A stretch of 64,000 bases of DNA from Marasmius tenuissimus (taxonomy: Eukaryota > Basidiomycota > Agaricomycetes > Agaricales > Marasmiaceae). The notes beneath the pieces were generated by a model. It was not told where the DNA came from, searched no databases, and was given only the letters and a program-made list of their open reading frames with translations. Shown in pieces: positions 44,701 to 55,543 of the stretch. Position 1 is the stretch's first letter. Every line of letters begins with the position of its first letter. The position numbers and the translations under genes were made by a program. The stretch spans positions 1,488,001 to 1,552,000 of the forward strand of contig JAQOTA010000050.1 of NCBI GenBank assembly GCA_029532415.1, written 5' to 3'.

Positions 44701-45272
44701 AGCTCGGACAGAGCTCGAAGAAAGAGAAAGAAATGAGCATATGAGATATGTACTACGATGCTCGCCACTGAGAAACTCGCGTTGGTCTTGGATCCGGGCA
44801 CACTTTGAGTCTCGCGCTCAAGCGCAAAGCTGTAGGAACATGTCCCTCTAGCTGCTCAGCCAGCGGAAATTTAGCCAGGGAAGATAATGTACTCACTGGC
44901 GTCAAACAGAGTTTTGGATCATTTTTGCGAGCCAACTCTGGGGGTTTGAACTTTGTCTGGCCCGTTCAACTCCCGGCACCTTCTCTCTCAGATTTCAACG
45001 ACCGCGAGCCCAGTATAGTGAGAAAGCTCAGAGAGTTTTGAGTGAGGTTGATTAAGTCAAATACAGGATGGATGGGGATAGGGAGAGAGGTGAGTGTGTG
45101 GGAAATCGCGACGCGCTCAGGTGGCCAAATTGGCAGGCCGGCGGCGCAAGTTCGACTTGCCAGAAGGGCAACTCTGACTCAGAGGCAAGCAATGGGGACA
45201 CAAGGTAGCAGCAGAAAAGTGTGCACGATGGCATGTGTGTTCGCAATACATAGATGAGAAGGAGATGATACG
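41798..45272. other. Gene-poor stretch
   Basis: About 3.5 kb without a convincing gene. An uninterrupted plus-strand frame at 43,041-43,430 (129 codons; contains YWSDYLRALNRINPFQSKAIH) has no recognised domain. Exon-like pieces near 43,736-43,860 (PPGTAWYHNVTAIPFGSKGSD) are bounded by an AG acceptor and may belong to an unrecognised or dead gene. Two small hairpins lie near 42,410-42,466. Confidence 0.35.
42442..42466. repeat. Small hairpin
   Basis: CCACCCGGAA pairs with TTCCGGTGG across a 6-nt loop with one bulged C. A second imperfect stem (TATCTCGCC with GGCGATA) sits about 20 bp to the left. It could be the tip of a short inverted-repeat element. Confidence 0.45.
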
Positions 45273-45521
45273 ATACTTGAAAGGGATGGGAAATGTGGGA
45301 GGGTATCTACGAGTGGGAAGAAAAAGATCTACGATATACGATGTACAATACTTGAAAGAGATAGAGAAATGTGGGAGGGTGCACTAAAGAAATGAGAGTG
45401 GGTATCTATGTAAAAAGGGTGGTGGAAAGGGTATATAGAGGAGAAAGGGTATAAATGGAAGGGGAGGGTATCTACAAGTGGGAAAGAGAAAGTAAGAAAT
45501 AAGAGATCTACGATATATGAT
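45273..45521. repeat. Degenerate short repeats in the 3' flank
   Basis: ATACTTGAAAG..GAAATGTGGGAGGG occurs at about 45,273 and 45,349. GAGGGTATCTAC(G/A)AGTGGGA occurs near 45,299 and 45,464. GATCTACGATAT occurs at 45,326-45,337 and 45,505-45,516. These are interleaved direct repeats just downstream of the membrane-protein gene on the minus strand. Confidence 0.7.
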
Positions 45522-45535
45522 GCGAACGCCCCCAA

Positions 45536-46231
45536 TCACACCGCCCCCCGCACAGACCCAGTCGACACCGAGGGTCTCAACGACACACCGCGACGCCCAT
45601 CTGCCCACCAACAATCCCCAGTGAGATCGACCTGCTTCGAGGGTGAATGCGAGGGTTTAGAGTCCCCTTCCACAGCATCGACCTTAGGATTCACCACCCG
45701 CAGCCCCATCTTCACGAACTCCGCCATATGCTCTATCGCGATAGGCACGGCTATAAATCCTTCCGCCACACCTTCCTCCCATGGGAGGAACACCGACTCG
45801 AAAGACTTCGACGCCGGCATCGGCTTCTGTTTCTCTTCGTTGCGAGTGCTAGCTGAGACGTTGTGTTCTAGCTCGGAGAAGTGACGTGGCCATGAATATT
45901 CCAACTGGTTCTTTGACAAGAGTCGACGAGACAGGATAGGTTTCTCCCTGTTGAACCTATCGACCACTTCGGCGAGTTTGTCTCCGTGTTTATCGAGTGC
46001 GTCTTGTTGAGGATCACCACCAACCTGAGAAGCAAGAGAGGTGTGAGTAAGAGTGGTCAACGACGACGACGAGCAAAAATGTCTTACCTCAACATCGACG
46101 GCGAAGGACCCTTTACGAACCCCGCGGACGAGGAAGATGACGGCGCCAAAGAAGACTGAGAGGAAGAGGGCGATGAGGATGAAGATGCTGATGTTCTTCG
46201 AGACGAAGTTGACGGCCGAGTTGCTGGACAT
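45536..46231 (-). CDS. Single-pass membrane protein, unknown function
   Basis: I do not recognise a family. From MSSNSAVNFVSKNISIFIL the protein enters one strong membrane segment (IFILIALFLSVFFGAVIFLV) followed by positively charged residues (RGVRKG), suggesting an N-out or signal-anchor arrangement. A 63-nt, in-frame, stop-free intron (46,025-46,087) is proposed because it has GTAAGA and CTTCTCAG ends; the remaining frame has a charged soluble domain with SRRLLSKNQLEYSWPRHFSE and VFLPWEEGVAEGF. The stop is at 45,536. An upstream in-frame ATG at 46,297 would add 22 residues; the shorter start is preferred because the hydrophobic segment then sits close to the N-terminus. About 210 residues after splicing. 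Confidence 0.6.
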   Translation of the reverse strand: MSSNSAVNFVSKNISIFILIALFLSVFFGAVIFLVRGVRKGSFAVDVEVRHFCSSSSLTTLTHTSLASQVGGDPQQDALDKHGDKLAEVVDRFNREKPILSRRLLSKNQLEYSWPRHFSELEHNVSASTRNEEKQKPMPASKSFESVFLPWEEGVAEGFIAVPIAIEHMAEFVKMGLRVVNPKVDAVEGDSKPSHSPSKQVDLTGDCWWADGRRGVSLRPSVSTGSVRGAV

Positions 46232-46792
46232 GACTTTGGCTGGTGACTGGTGGTGAGATGGTGGTGGTTTGACTTTAAGAGGCGAATGAGGGCTCAAAAT
46301 GTCTGTCCAGGTTTATATAGCTGTTGAGAGTAAGACATTGATGGTTAGGAATGTAGAGATATTTCACAGGAGAGCTTGAGGCGAGGACCACGAGACAGTT
46401 CAAGGAGATAGGTTTCTCGTTGCTAGTGAAACGTGACCTGTACTTGACAGAGAGCAGGCAGCAGTATCATCGCTAGACAGTCGTTGAACGTTCCTTTGCC
46501 AGCTTCAGAGTTATGTTGTACCAGTACCTGCGCTCTTGATCGAGGTTTGGTTGCAGTCTTCAAGAGAGACGATGTACGACAATCGAATTACTTCGACCTG
46601 AGCTCTAGAAGTCCATTCTGACTTTGAAACTTGACATTCCGAGTCTTTCGTACCCACCTTTTTCACAACAGAGAGCTTCTCCAAGGGAGCGAACGGTGAG
46701 TTGATCTCTGTGAGCCAATGACTCTGAGGATGTAATCGAGCGTGGGAACCTTTCTATCTCCCCTTCTCCCTCAAAAACCACGACCATCAACC
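46232..46792. promoter_or_regulatory. Divergent promoter region
   Basis: About 560 bp between the membrane-protein gene (minus) and SmB (plus). It must hold both promoters. No specific element was identified. Confidence 0.4.
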
Positions 46793-47608
46793 ATGGTGAG
46801 TTCTTTCTCCGCCTTTTTCCTCTCAGATCCTTCTCGAGATCTGTCTTTATTGAATCTATATGCTCACGATACTGTCTAGCCACCTCCCAAATCCAAAGGG
46901 GGCAAAATGCTCGGCCTCATCAACTGGCGACTCAAAGTCACCATTAACGATGGACGCGCTCTAATCGGCCAAATGCTCGCTTTCGATAGGCATATGAACC
47001 TCGTTTTGGCCGATTGTGAAGAGTTTCGACGTGTACGACCCAAGAAGAAACAAGGAGACGAGACTGCCCCGCCTGAGCAGGAGATGAAGAGGACGTTGGG
47101 ATTAGTGATATTGAGAGGAGAGACGGTGGTCAGTTTGAGTGTGGAGGGTCCGCCGCCGGTGGTTGATGAGGATAAGAAGAATGCAGTGAGTCTTGTGTGA
47201 TGTTTTCTGCGGATTTTTGGGGGGATCTGATGGTTTTTTCGTAGCTGCCTGCTGGACCTGGACGTGGAATGCCTGCTGGTCGTGGAATGGGTATGATGCC
47301 CCCAAGTGCGTGATATCCGTCTCTCTCGCTCTTGATAGATATTGACTGGACTATTTGTAGTGGGCATGCCACCACCTGGAATGGGTGGTGCACCTGGTGG
47401 TATGCCATTCCCACCTGGCATGCCTGGTCCTCCACCTGGCTTCCGTCCTCCCGGCTTCCCTGGTGCTCCTCCAGGCATGCCTTTCCAAGGCCCACCACCT
47501 GGATTCCAAGGTCCTCCTCCTGGGTACGAATAACACGCTCTCCCCAATCGCGTCTGCTCAAAATTACTGATTCGCGCTTTTTCCCCTAGATTCCAACCAC
47601 CACAATGA
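46793..47608 (+). CDS. SMB1: Small nuclear ribonucleoprotein SmB
   Basis: This is a core Sm-ring protein of the spliceosomal U1, U2, U4 and U5 snRNPs. The first exon contains only the initiator ATG (46,793-46,795) followed by GTGAGT; the second begins PPPKSKGGKMLGLINWRLKV. The Sm1 motif (INDGRALIGQMLAFDRHMNL) and Sm2 motif (LGLVILRGETVVSLSV) are intact. The C-terminal tail is Pro/Gly/Met-rich (GMPPPGMGGAPGGMPFPPG and similar), as in SmB/B'. Removing the last intron (about 47,523-47,590) ends the protein PPPGFQPPQ at 47,608; reading through would give PPPGYE and an earlier stop. Five exons, about 190 residues, a normal length. Confidence 0.93.
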
Positions 47609-48338
47609 ACATGAACGAAGACGATGAAAAAGCGCTCGCGCCGACCTTGTTTCTATTTCTCTACACGATATGGAGTCCCCGATTGTTCGCTTGTATGTAT
47701 TAATGCCTTCACCTTGCCGTTGCCCCGTACATATGTAAACTTTTGCTACAAGCCTATGGTCTGTGCCTGCTTAGGTTATTGGGGCCTGTGAGTATGCATA
47801 ACAGCTTTCTAAAACCAACTGATGCTGTAGAAATTCAAGGATTTTCTCGCCTTCGCGTTCCATTTGAGCGCACACGAGCACAAGATGTCGAATGGCATGA
47901 GCGCGGAAGATATCATTGCACTGAACTTAGGTCAAGGAAGGTAAAGTATATACGTCAGTAATGCTTGAAGAAGATACTTTTGAGGGACGAGGACAAATGC
48001 TCATAATCGTAATGAAGGGAATGGAATGAGTATGTCGCATGGGAGACTCGAATGGGGCGGAAGCATAGAATAGATGGAGCATATTGAAGACACGACAACC
48101 CTCATAAGAGATTCGTTGCAAGAAAAAAAAGACATCGAAAGCAAAGCACAAGTGAGCTGGACGGTAAGGAGATTGTGCACGGCGAGACAAAAACGTGATG
48201 GCGGTAGAGGGTATCGGTTTTTGGATGGGCAAGAAAAGAACTGGTTCGTCTAGAAAATTGAAAGTGCAAACGGAAGTGTACCCCATTAACCCGAAATCGA
48301 CCAGAATCAAAGACCCAATGAAGAGGGGTATTAGTCAA
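47609..48338. other. Convergent intergenic region
   Basis: About 730 bp between the ends of SmB (plus) and the phosphoesterase-like gene (minus). Only untranslated-type sequence is seen; no gene. Confidence 0.45.
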
Positions 48339-50766
48339 CTAGGCAGCTGGTGAGTCTGAAGCTGGAGCCTGGTTTTGCTGCCCACCAGAACCACCCCTTC
48401 CACGACCACCACCAGTCAACCCAGCTGCCGCTAGTCCGCGCGAGGCGAAGCCTCCCTGTCCACCGCGTCCTCTGCCGCGACCACCCCGTCCCGATGAGAA
48501 AGCAGGGTTGGAGGTAAATCCACCAGAGGCGTTCTGCTCACGTTCCCTATCGCGCGTCTCCCGATCCGTAGCCTGCTTCAACTCTGGTACCGCATCGTTC
48601 AACTTCTCAGCATGCGAGCTAAACGCGAGTTTCATGGCCTCCTCATCACCAAACTCAACGTACGCGAGTTTCTGACTGCGGCCAGCCTGAGTTGTACTCG
48701 GGAAGGAGATTTTGGTGATCTAGGATTATCGATCGTAAATCAATCAAGCAGTACGAAGAAAGAATCAGAATGTGACTCACCCCAGACTTCGCTTCCCCAA
48801 AGAACTCCCTCAAATCAGCGTCAGTCGTAGAGACCGTTAGCCTCAAAAATATTGTCCAAGGGTTCCTCGCAGGCTTGTTCCCTCTCGGTGTACGCGCACC
48901 ATCAGTCGCAGGACTCTTCGCCTCGTCGCCTCCTGCACCCGACCCCGTCGAAGCCTGTGGTTTGTGTCCTCGTGGTTGGGAAGCAGGCGTGGACGTCCTT
49001 GTCTCCTCAGCACCACCTTCCTTACCCTCCTTACCCTCCTTGTCCTTTTCCTTCTCCGCAGCAGCGGCAGCGGCACGCTCAGCCTTCTTCTCCTTCTTCT
49101 TCTCCCGTTTCTGCCTCTCACGCTCTGCCTTGGCGTCACCACCACCACCAGCGGCACCGTTCGCCACTGTGGGTGACTGCGGATGAGCCGTCGTAGGAGT
49201 TTGAGTTGCTGGTGAGGATACTGGTGATGCCGATGCTTCTCCTGCTGCTGGTTGCGCAGCCGAGTTGTTCGCATGAGCAGGCGAACCGCGACCGCTTCCT
49301 CCCCTCGAGCCCGCGCCTGTGGTGAGATGGGGTGGCAACGCTTTCGGCGATTGGGCGGGATTGGGTTTGACATTGACGTTGGGTGCAGATGTGGACGTAG
49401 GGGTAGACGTGCCACCTGTTACTACTTTGTCTTGTGGTCGGGCATTGACGTTGAGAGCTGGACTGCTGCGAGTGGGGGTGGCATTGACGGGTGCTGGCGG
49501 AGCTTGAGAAACGGCAGAACGACGGTATGCGTAGTTGAAACCTGGAAAAAAAGTCGTTGGGAAAACACTCTGGTACCAGTCGGATGGAATACTCACCTTG
49601 ACTCTTCAACTCTGCGCTAACACGTCCCTCACGGATATCCAGGATAAGCGAACCATACGCAGCATCACACAGATTCCAGTTCCAAGTATTCTTCCATGCT
49701 GGTTCGTCCTGCGCCTGAATCTGAGCACCCTGAGCACTAGCGACTGGGGCACCCACAGGTGGTGGAATGCGCTCGACCACATAAAGTGCCTTGTCCAACA
49801 ACACCTTCTGATGCTCGTCTATCACCGCATCCACCTGCGTCTTCACACTCTCCCAAACCTTATCGAACTGCTCCTTCCCTTGCGTCAGCTTGTGCCGGAA
49901 ACCTTCGTAGTCACTGGTGACGCTAAACTCGTTATATGACGTTGCATACCGAAAATGCAAGCCTGCGGAAATTGTGAGGTCGGCTTTTAGAACCAAAGCG
50001 AGTTGAGCGATTATGCCTTCCCGTCCAGGTGAAGCATGGGTGACCAAAAGTCGTGTTTCGGAAGGATCAAAGGCACGTTGAGCGGTGTCTACGAGTTGAC
50101 CTATTTGCAGCGCTGTTGTCCACATCGTTCCTTGTCCTCCAGCGATTGTCGCGTTGGCGTCTCCATTGTCAAACATCTTGTGAGGTACCAGAGCACCTCC
50201 AAGACCGAACAGCCGGAGTTTCAGGCCAGCCAGTTCGAGTAGGTGAGTGCCGGATTGGGCTTCGTCGAGGATGTGGAGGTTTGGTACGGTGTAGGTGCCC
50301 ATTCTGAACTTTTCGAGGATCTGTACATCTTCGCAGGCACCCCAGACGGTGTAAACTGGAATGTTGAGCTTGACCTGACCTGAAAGGAGAAGCGGAAATT
50401 CGGAAAGGAGGGAAACGGTGAGTGATTGGCGAATGAAAGCGGGGGTGTTTTCTTGCGAAAGCAAGTGATTTCTTTGAGATGAAGGGATTAGAGGCGAGTA
50501 CATGGCAAGGTGGCGAAGCGTCCTGTCGTTTATCCTATCCAAACTCGAGGATTCTGTTCATCGCAAAAAACAGGGTCGTCAGACACGGTGCGCAAAGCTC
50601 GAAATCAAAACTTTTTTTCCTTACCGAAAAACCCAAAGTCACCAGTATGGATGATAGCCACAGCATTGACATCGCGTGCTAGGTCATTGAGAGTGCTGAG
50701 ATGACCGCGAATGTCAGCAATACAGAGAATTCTGCCGTGCTCGCTGGACAGAACGGTGGTGGTCAT
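48339..50766 (-). CDS. DUF2433-type metallophosphoesterase-like protein with RRM-like and RGG regions
   Basis: The N-terminus reads [19 protein letters not shown] and then [11 protein letters not shown], which resembles the first metal-binding motifs of calcineurin-like phosphoesterases (D-x-H and GD). Further on come [28 protein letters not shown], and [12 protein letters not shown] (a late His motif). After [17 protein letters not shown], a Ser/Pro/Thr-rich linker follows, then a Lys/Glu/Ala helix ([19 protein letters not shown]). Next is a segment like an RNA-recognition motif ([22 protein letters not shown] ... [20 protein letters not shown]), and a Gly/Arg-rich tail ends at 48,339. DUF2433 fits the fungal family with this layout. 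The role is unknown; the RNA-binding features suggest a ribonucleoprotein connection. Four to five exons. Confidence 0.8.
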
Positions 50767-51142
50767 AGTGAACAAGGTGTTCGTGATTAGGTAAGCTCGA
50801 CGCTGCCTTCCAGTCGACCCCCATCACCCTCATCAAGCAGCGGTAGCTTGCATCACGTACAACCTCGATGCTTATATTCAACTTCAAGTACTGATACACC
50901 GGAACTGTCAACTCTCGGGATTCCTCAGCTGAGACGATAAGTCTCAATCGCGCGCAATGACCGGCTTGCGTAGCTTCTTCAGTAGACATTAATCGCCTCG
51001 ACAAACCCGTCATACCTTGGTGGCATCCAACCTCGTCCCAGTCAACGAGAACTTCTTATGCTTGCTATGGCCTCGACTACATACAGAAAGAAGCATGTCT
51101 CATCGACTACCCTGCCTTCGCCAACATGTTGATCTATGACGG

Positions 51143-51592
51143 ATGCACCCTCTAGCTTTGGTGGCGACCACAACAACTCGAACGCAGCTCGATGCGGTCG
51201 GTCAGTACTATGAGCCCAACGATGCGGCTCGAGATCTTCTGGCTCTCCTCGCGGGCGAAGGTAATTTGGTGTTTTGTCCGGTGGCGGGGGTTGGAATATT
51301 TCGATGAGAGTCACGAGTTTGACGCGTCGGAGGGCGAGGAAACAGCGAAGTGAGCAGTCCTAGCATCTGTATCTTTCTTATATGTTGCTCATCTTACAAT
51401 TCTGCCTTTCTGTCTTCCTTGTTAGGACCCCGTCATGTCAATTTCCTACCGCCGCCGCCATCGAAGCAGCTTGGGACATATGAGCGAATGTCAGCACTAT
51501 TCGAGGTTCTGCTCCCTCAGCGTGGACTCAACGCTTCGATATTCAGCCTCAGAATAGACGGCAGTCCGGACGGCCTTGAGAACGGGGTCTGA
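51143..51592 (+). CDS. Small hypothetical protein
   Basis: Two exons join in phase: MHPLALVATTTTRTQLDAVG through DAARDLLALLAGEG (51,143-51,260), then PRHVNFLPPPPSKQLGTYER through FEVLLPQRGLNASIF to a stop at 51,592. Intron 51,261-51,425 has GTAATT and TTGTTAG ends; a further small exon inside it cannot be excluded. No family is recognised. The product would be about 95 residues. Overlapping minus-strand frames (51,042-51,314 and 51,597-51,878) have no better support. Confidence 0.35.
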
Positions 51593-51975
51593 AATATCAG
51601 CGTTTGGGCTCATCCATGTCGAGCATCACATTGATTGGGATGCTGCCAAACAAGAGCACGATCTTGTAGACTTGTAGAATGTTGCCCACGATGTCCTTCT
51701 CGAATGACCCGAATACCAACTTCACTTCACATTGATGTTTGTTTGCCCATCTTCGCTGCGCAAAATTGGATCTCGGGAGGTAAATGGGACCACCGGTATT
51801 TTGGACAATGATCATGATCATCACCATGCTGTAGTGCTCATGGGAGATATGGAGGGGATATGGTCTCATGAAGGACACGAGGCAGTTGCGAGGGCTTCAC
51901 TTAAGATGGATCGTGTTTGACATCCCCCCATCACCGCCTTTCTCTCATCGTCGCTCTTCCTTTCATCTTAGGGAT

Positions 51976-54328
51976 ATGTCTTCAAACTTCCACAACGCCC
52001 AACACACGGCGATCGGAGACTATGCAAACTTTCAAAACGTGGCTGGTAACTCGACGATCACTTATAACAACTACCACAGCTTGGAGAGAGCAGATCTGTT
52101 GACTGTGGTAAGTACCAGTTCATGTTTTGAGTCGCAATCCTAAACCTCGCCACCAGAACGGAAGGACTGTTAGAAAAGTGATTGACAGTGATATAATCTT
52201 TCCACGCCATCTTTGGTCTAGGATCCTATCTATCAAGATCAAGTCGGAGGGGAAGCCAATAGATTCAAAGGCGGTCCAAGTCAGAAAAACATCACGAACC
52301 GCTGAGATATTTAGATGCCCGGGAACGTTTACAGCTACCACTTTTGAGCCAGTCGATGAGAAGGACCGAGATGAGTTTGTGAAGGTGAGTTTTATTATTC
52401 GAGTAGCATCGGATAATTCAACAACCAGCTTCAGATAGTGAAGACCCCCTTGCGACAGTAATGTGCAGGCGGTGAGTCGTCTGGCCATCGATCGACATCT
52501 GTTCATAGTAGGGAGTTACAGTTCGACATTGCTTCCACAAATCTTTGCGGCGGCAGACTCAAACGAGTTGACATTGATAGTTCACGATGGTAGGTTGTCG
52601 TTGAGGTTACGTTTTGCGTGCGCTGAAAGGCGGTAGAACTGGCAAGTGGAAACAAGATCATTATTCGGTATGGAAACAACTGGGTTGTATTTTACTATCT
52701 CGCATATGCAATTGTATGTTCAGTCTTTGAGCCTTTCAATCCAGCTAAGGAGTGTCTTATAGAACGTTACGACTCTTTGTGCGACGACGAGACTATTACA
52801 TTTCCGGTGAGCTAGTTAATTTAGGATAAACTTGCTAATACTGTAACAGCAAACAGGTTACGTCTCGTCCCGAGGATTGGTTGTTCAACCTGAAATCTTT
52901 GAAATGGATTTACGACCCGGCTTCTGTCGTCCTCAATCCACCAGGCGAAAAAGACCTCCGACTGTCTTACAATCCACCAATCCCACTTCGCCAAGACATC
53001 CTTTTACGCCTCAACGCCAACGAGATTGTCGCCTGCCTCGAGAACAACTTCGGCGATGTTTTCCATCTAATTGCAACATTCAGTCAATGGCGGGGTTGTA
53101 GCCTATCAAATCTCGCCGAGCATGGCCTTCTGACGTTCGGCGCGGTTGTGGATTTGAATAAACGTGTAGTCCTCGCCTACTCACCTTCCACTTCTTCTCT
53201 CAAGTGGGTTTGCAAGAGTACGCAACCTGACGTCAAAGCAAGCTACTCCAGCTCAGGTGCCATGTCCACCACTCGACTCCGTCTTCCTTTGCTGACTTTG
53301 GTCTAAGGGCGAGTCGACCTTTCATTCCGCGAGACCGGCGGTGTAAGAGTCGCCCTTCATTTCAGCTGGCGTTTTCTCGAGATGGATCAACTCCATTGCG
53401 CTTATCTTTGCCAGTCCCTCCGCTTTCGCGATGGATCTGATGATGCCATGGAGGATGATAGTAAGCGCCCCTTCACATATTCCTGTTTTCCTCTGTTCAA
53501 TGTATCCTTCCCCCCAGTCTATGTCGACCAAGTCGGATTCAACCTCACAGGGACTTTCCTTAATGACCCTGCCACCCATTCGACGCCAGCACATCTCTTC
53601 GTTCAGCCTGTACCCACCAAGCTTATCAACAACATGCACTGTGTTCACTATCCATTGCCAAAGAGGACTGGGAGAAATGCAGGATACCCAAGTTGACCGT
53701 GGAGGAATGGATTGGTTCGTCCTGGCGAGAAGATGACTATACGCACGTCCGGGAATATCTTTGCTTAAGAGACTATGAGCTGGATGGGAGGCAATACGCT
53801 CGCGGCCATGGATACCCCGAGTTTATTCTGGGTGAGTGGTGTCTGTCCTCCCTGATTCAACACCATGCTGACACTCTTCTCTCAGGCGATCCTCATGATC
53901 CTGTCAGGATAGACGAGCTTGCCAACCACCCGGACTCGGAGCTCAAAACTTCTCCCTCTCCTTCACAACTTGCGCCCCCTTCAACATCTCCACTCGTGGA
54001 AGCATCTGTGAAATGTGAAACAGCACAGGAAGACACACCAGCTCTGCTAGAGACAGGACCAGTAACTCACTGGGCCAAACCTGGTTTCCTGAATAGGTGG
54101 TGTACGTACGTCTTCATGTCTCCACGAATCGAATATAGACCTAATGCAACACTCGTTAGACAACTTCGAAGCCTAAGTAGATGCCTTAGATTATTCTGTA
54201 GCTGTATGTTAGCTCGGCCCGCTCTAAATATCAATCTTCGTACCCACAATCCGTCCTTTCACTGCCCACTTGATACTGGTTATCACAATTTGAAGCTCAA
54301 AGCGTCGACTCATCACTCCATTCACTGA
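51976..54328 (+). CDS. Agaricomycete-specific family protein (NVAGN-type N-terminus), possibly frameshifted
   Basis: The start MSSNFHNAQHTAIGDYANFQ followed by NVAGNSTITYNNY is the N-terminal signature of a large mushroom-lineage family of unknown function. Exons then read RLAIDRHLFIVGSYSSTLLP, FYYLAYAIVCSVFEPFNPA, DWLFNLKSLKWIYDPASVVL, ILLRLNANEIVACLENNFGD, LSNLAEHGLLTFGAVVD and, after an in-phase intron, RVALHFSWRFLEMDQLHCAY. Next are VDQVGFNLTGTFLNDPATHS and LINNMHCVHYPLP. From there the expected continuation (AKEDWEKCRIPKLTVEEWIG) lies in another frame near 53,655 with no usable intron. The later part is open to 54,328 (DGRQYARGHGYPEFILG then DPHDPVRIDEL), including a stop-free 54-nt intron (53,832-53,885). 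The gene is therefore either frameshifted or incorrectly spliced here. Its last 75 or so residues are uncertain. Confidence 0.65.
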
Positions 54329-55543
54329 CGCTCAGGGAGTTCCACGCGGATGCTGAGAGGCGATGTTCGACGCGTTACTTGAGTCGATCTTGTGTGCCGC
54401 ATACGTGCTTCCGGACCCGGGGGCGTCGGTGTAGATGTCGAGGCAGTACTAACAGACAAGTTATTGGATCTAGGTATCAACGGTGGGCAAAAACAATTGG
54501 TCGTGCGGCGTGCCATCAGACCGAAGAGTTGTACGCCCTTCAAGATTGGTAGCTGGCGACCGCTCTCGTCTCGACACAAGACATGCTCATCGTAGTACTG
54601 TGGGAGCACCTAAAAGAAGGCCCTTGGAGTGACTGTCGATCCTGCAGCTCCCTGACAGAACGGCGAAGCCAGGGTTTTAACGTTTAGTATGTCAGGCCCG
54701 GCTCTGTAGGACAAGCGGGATTGAACTTTGGGAAACGCCTGACGCGAATTGCGATACCCTGACCGGAATCGAAAGGTAATATCTAATTGTAGTGTGTCGA
54801 AAAAAATCGGCACTGAATCTGGATCTGCAGTTGAGGACGCCGAATCGACCTACCCTCAAGTCGCGTGCCAGTGGACAACTGTGGGCGTTCGGACTCATCA
54901 CTACGGCCATCTCCGCTTTCAAATCCCCACATTCGACTTGCGTCTGACCTGACGCGTTGGTCGTTGATCCGACAATCTGCGGTCTTTTTACGAAGACACG
55001 AAGATATCAGGACTCCCAATTCATAAAGTACACTCTCAACGCCGCCAGCATTCGCATAGCACCTCCAGATAGCAACGAAATCAATTTCTCGACTCTTTGC
55101 GTTGGCCTGTCGCAGAATGCTGTCTCGTATCCGTGTATGATTCGTCCGATTTATCGTACATGCAGATAATCAGATTCGTTTCGAGAAGGACATCGGTGGA
55201 AATCCGGTCGGCTCACAGAACAAGAAAAAACAAGGACTCGGGAGGACAATCTAGCTGGCTCCTGGATCTCCGCAGCCCTCCGTTTGTGGCCGAAGGGTCT
55301 ACGGTGGAACTGGGATGAATTCGTCAGCTTCAAAGTTTAGCCGTTCATAGCTGGCTGACCTCACACGGCTGAGGGCTTCTGCGGACACTCGTGGGTGTTT
55401 CCAGAAGTATCGCTTAACTGAGGCTATCAGCCACTCCACCCCAGTCAAAATTGAACCGAGCATTCTTTGAAGCATTAGTCGAGCCGAAGCCACTGCATTT
55501 CCTTCGTTATAAGAGTAGAACCTGAAATTGGCTTCCCAGCAAT
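54329..55543. other. No gene assigned
   Basis: About 1.2 kb with only short frames on both strands. It should contain the promoter of the CoA-transferase gene near its right end. Confidence 0.35.

Noticed and set aside
49136..49196. CRISPR-like or tandem tract in the CACCACCACCAG region
   Set aside because: It is a short codon repeat of Gly/Ala in the phosphoesterase-like gene; no spacers, and the genome is eukaryotic.
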